Assembly (NCBI GenBank): GCA_947593585.1
Contig: CANQDP010000007.1
Span: forward strand, 1 to 61,891
Reading direction: 5' to 3'
Source of the DNA: an uncultured Clostridia bacterium
GTDB lineage: Bacteria > Bacillota > Clostridia > Christensenellales > UBA1242
Length of the DNA: 61,891 nucleotides
The notes beneath the pieces are model-generated. The model was not told the DNA's origin and did no database searches. It was given only the letters and a program-made list of their open reading frames with translations. A program made the translations under genes and the position numbers. This document shows, piece after piece, positions 61,663 to 61,891 of this stretch (position 1 is the stretch's first letter; every line of letters begins with the position of its first letter).

Positions 61663-61835
61663 ATTGTTTCAAATCAATTTATAATCAACTTCATAAAGGC
61701 AAAAAGCCTTAATTGAAACTAAAATTTGGTATAGCGGTGGGAGTTGCCCACTTTAAAATCGCCCACGCGTGAATGTGAGTTACGCCATCTTTGCACACAA
61801 ATGGATACAAATTCACGCACAAACCATTTGCGGCT

Positions 61836-61891
61836 TGGTGCCGGTGGTCGGGGTCGAACCGACATGATGTTGCCATCGCAAGATTTTGAGT
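61836..61891 (-). tRNA. tRNA-Leu (CAA), 3' part, cut by the window edge
   Basis: On the minus strand the visible part runs from the anticodon loop (ACTCAAAATC, anticodon CAA) through a long variable arm (TTGCGATGGCAACATC) and T-arm (GGTTCGACCCC) to an encoded CCA at 61838-61836. The 5' half lies beyond the window. Confidence 0.85.

Overview
The window reads as about 62 kb of chromosome from a low-GC Bacillota (Firmicutes), probably an uncultured clostridial gut lineage. Evidence: AT-rich intergenic DNA with Rho-independent terminators, a T-box in front of serS, an anaerobic pyruvate:ferredoxin oxidoreductase, spmA/spmB and a Spo0A-type DNA-binding protein, an HgdC-type dehydratase activase operon, DegV and a YdjI-like SPFH protein. 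Family calls come from motifs recognised by eye; no database search was possible.

Layout. 1-2.5 kb: the C-terminal end of a surface protein with foreign-looking codon use, a 3' fragment of a DUF1848 gene, and serS behind a T-box with a UCC specifier. 2.5-4.3 kb: an intact DUF1848 gene bounded by two near-identical 26-bp direct repeats. 4.2-9.3 kb: a defence island with a small leaderless gene, a GATC-type (DpnII-like) restriction-modification operon with two methyltransferases, a GIY-YIG protein and a DpnII-like nuclease, then a two-gene Kiwa-like module (KwaA/KwaB-like). 9.3-10.7 kb: large hairpins, a small two-gene unit and the tmRNA gene. 10.7-31.8 kb: housekeeping genes (pyk, xth, rpiB, mnmA, an rsmF-like gene) mixed with lineage-specific membrane, lipoprotein and zinc-ribbon proteins, a patatin, a ComEC-like hydrolase and a SLOG protein divergent from an XRE regulator. 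31.8-35 kb: rpsI (with a long Lys/Ala tail), rplM with a structured leader, and truA. 35-42.6 kb: nifJ, tex, a tandem repeat and a YugP-like protease. 42.8-50.9 kb: a stand-alone Spo0A C-terminal domain protein, spmA-spmB, a protease, a heavy-metal permease, mazF, a Rho pseudo-ATPase, an acyl-ACP thioesterase and two GNAT-like proteins. 51-56.2 kb: a TetR regulator divergent from a three-gene acyl-CoA dehydratase activase operon, degV and a membrane protein. 56.3-61.9 kb: an ABC-F ATPase, a DUF4932 protease, a toxin-tip and immunity-gene remnant cluster, a radical SAM gene and the 3' half of a tRNA-Leu.

Most notable observations. (1) At least thirteen genes share one start geometry: a -10 hexamer, often extended (TGn), then exactly six bases, then ATG or GTG, with no Shine-Dalgarno sequence. 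The start codon would be the first transcribed base, so leaderless transcription looks routine here. (2) GATC appears about 7 times in the roughly 56 kb outside the restriction-modification island but about 10 times in the 5.3 kb in and around it, which fits strong GATC avoidance by the backbone and supports the DpnII-like call. (3) The Rho-like protein keeps its RNA-binding half but has lost the P-loop. (4) Ribosomal protein S9 carries a histone-H1-like extension of about 125 residues. (5) The Spo0A-C gene sits behind two 12-bp palindromes spaced 20 bp centre to centre.
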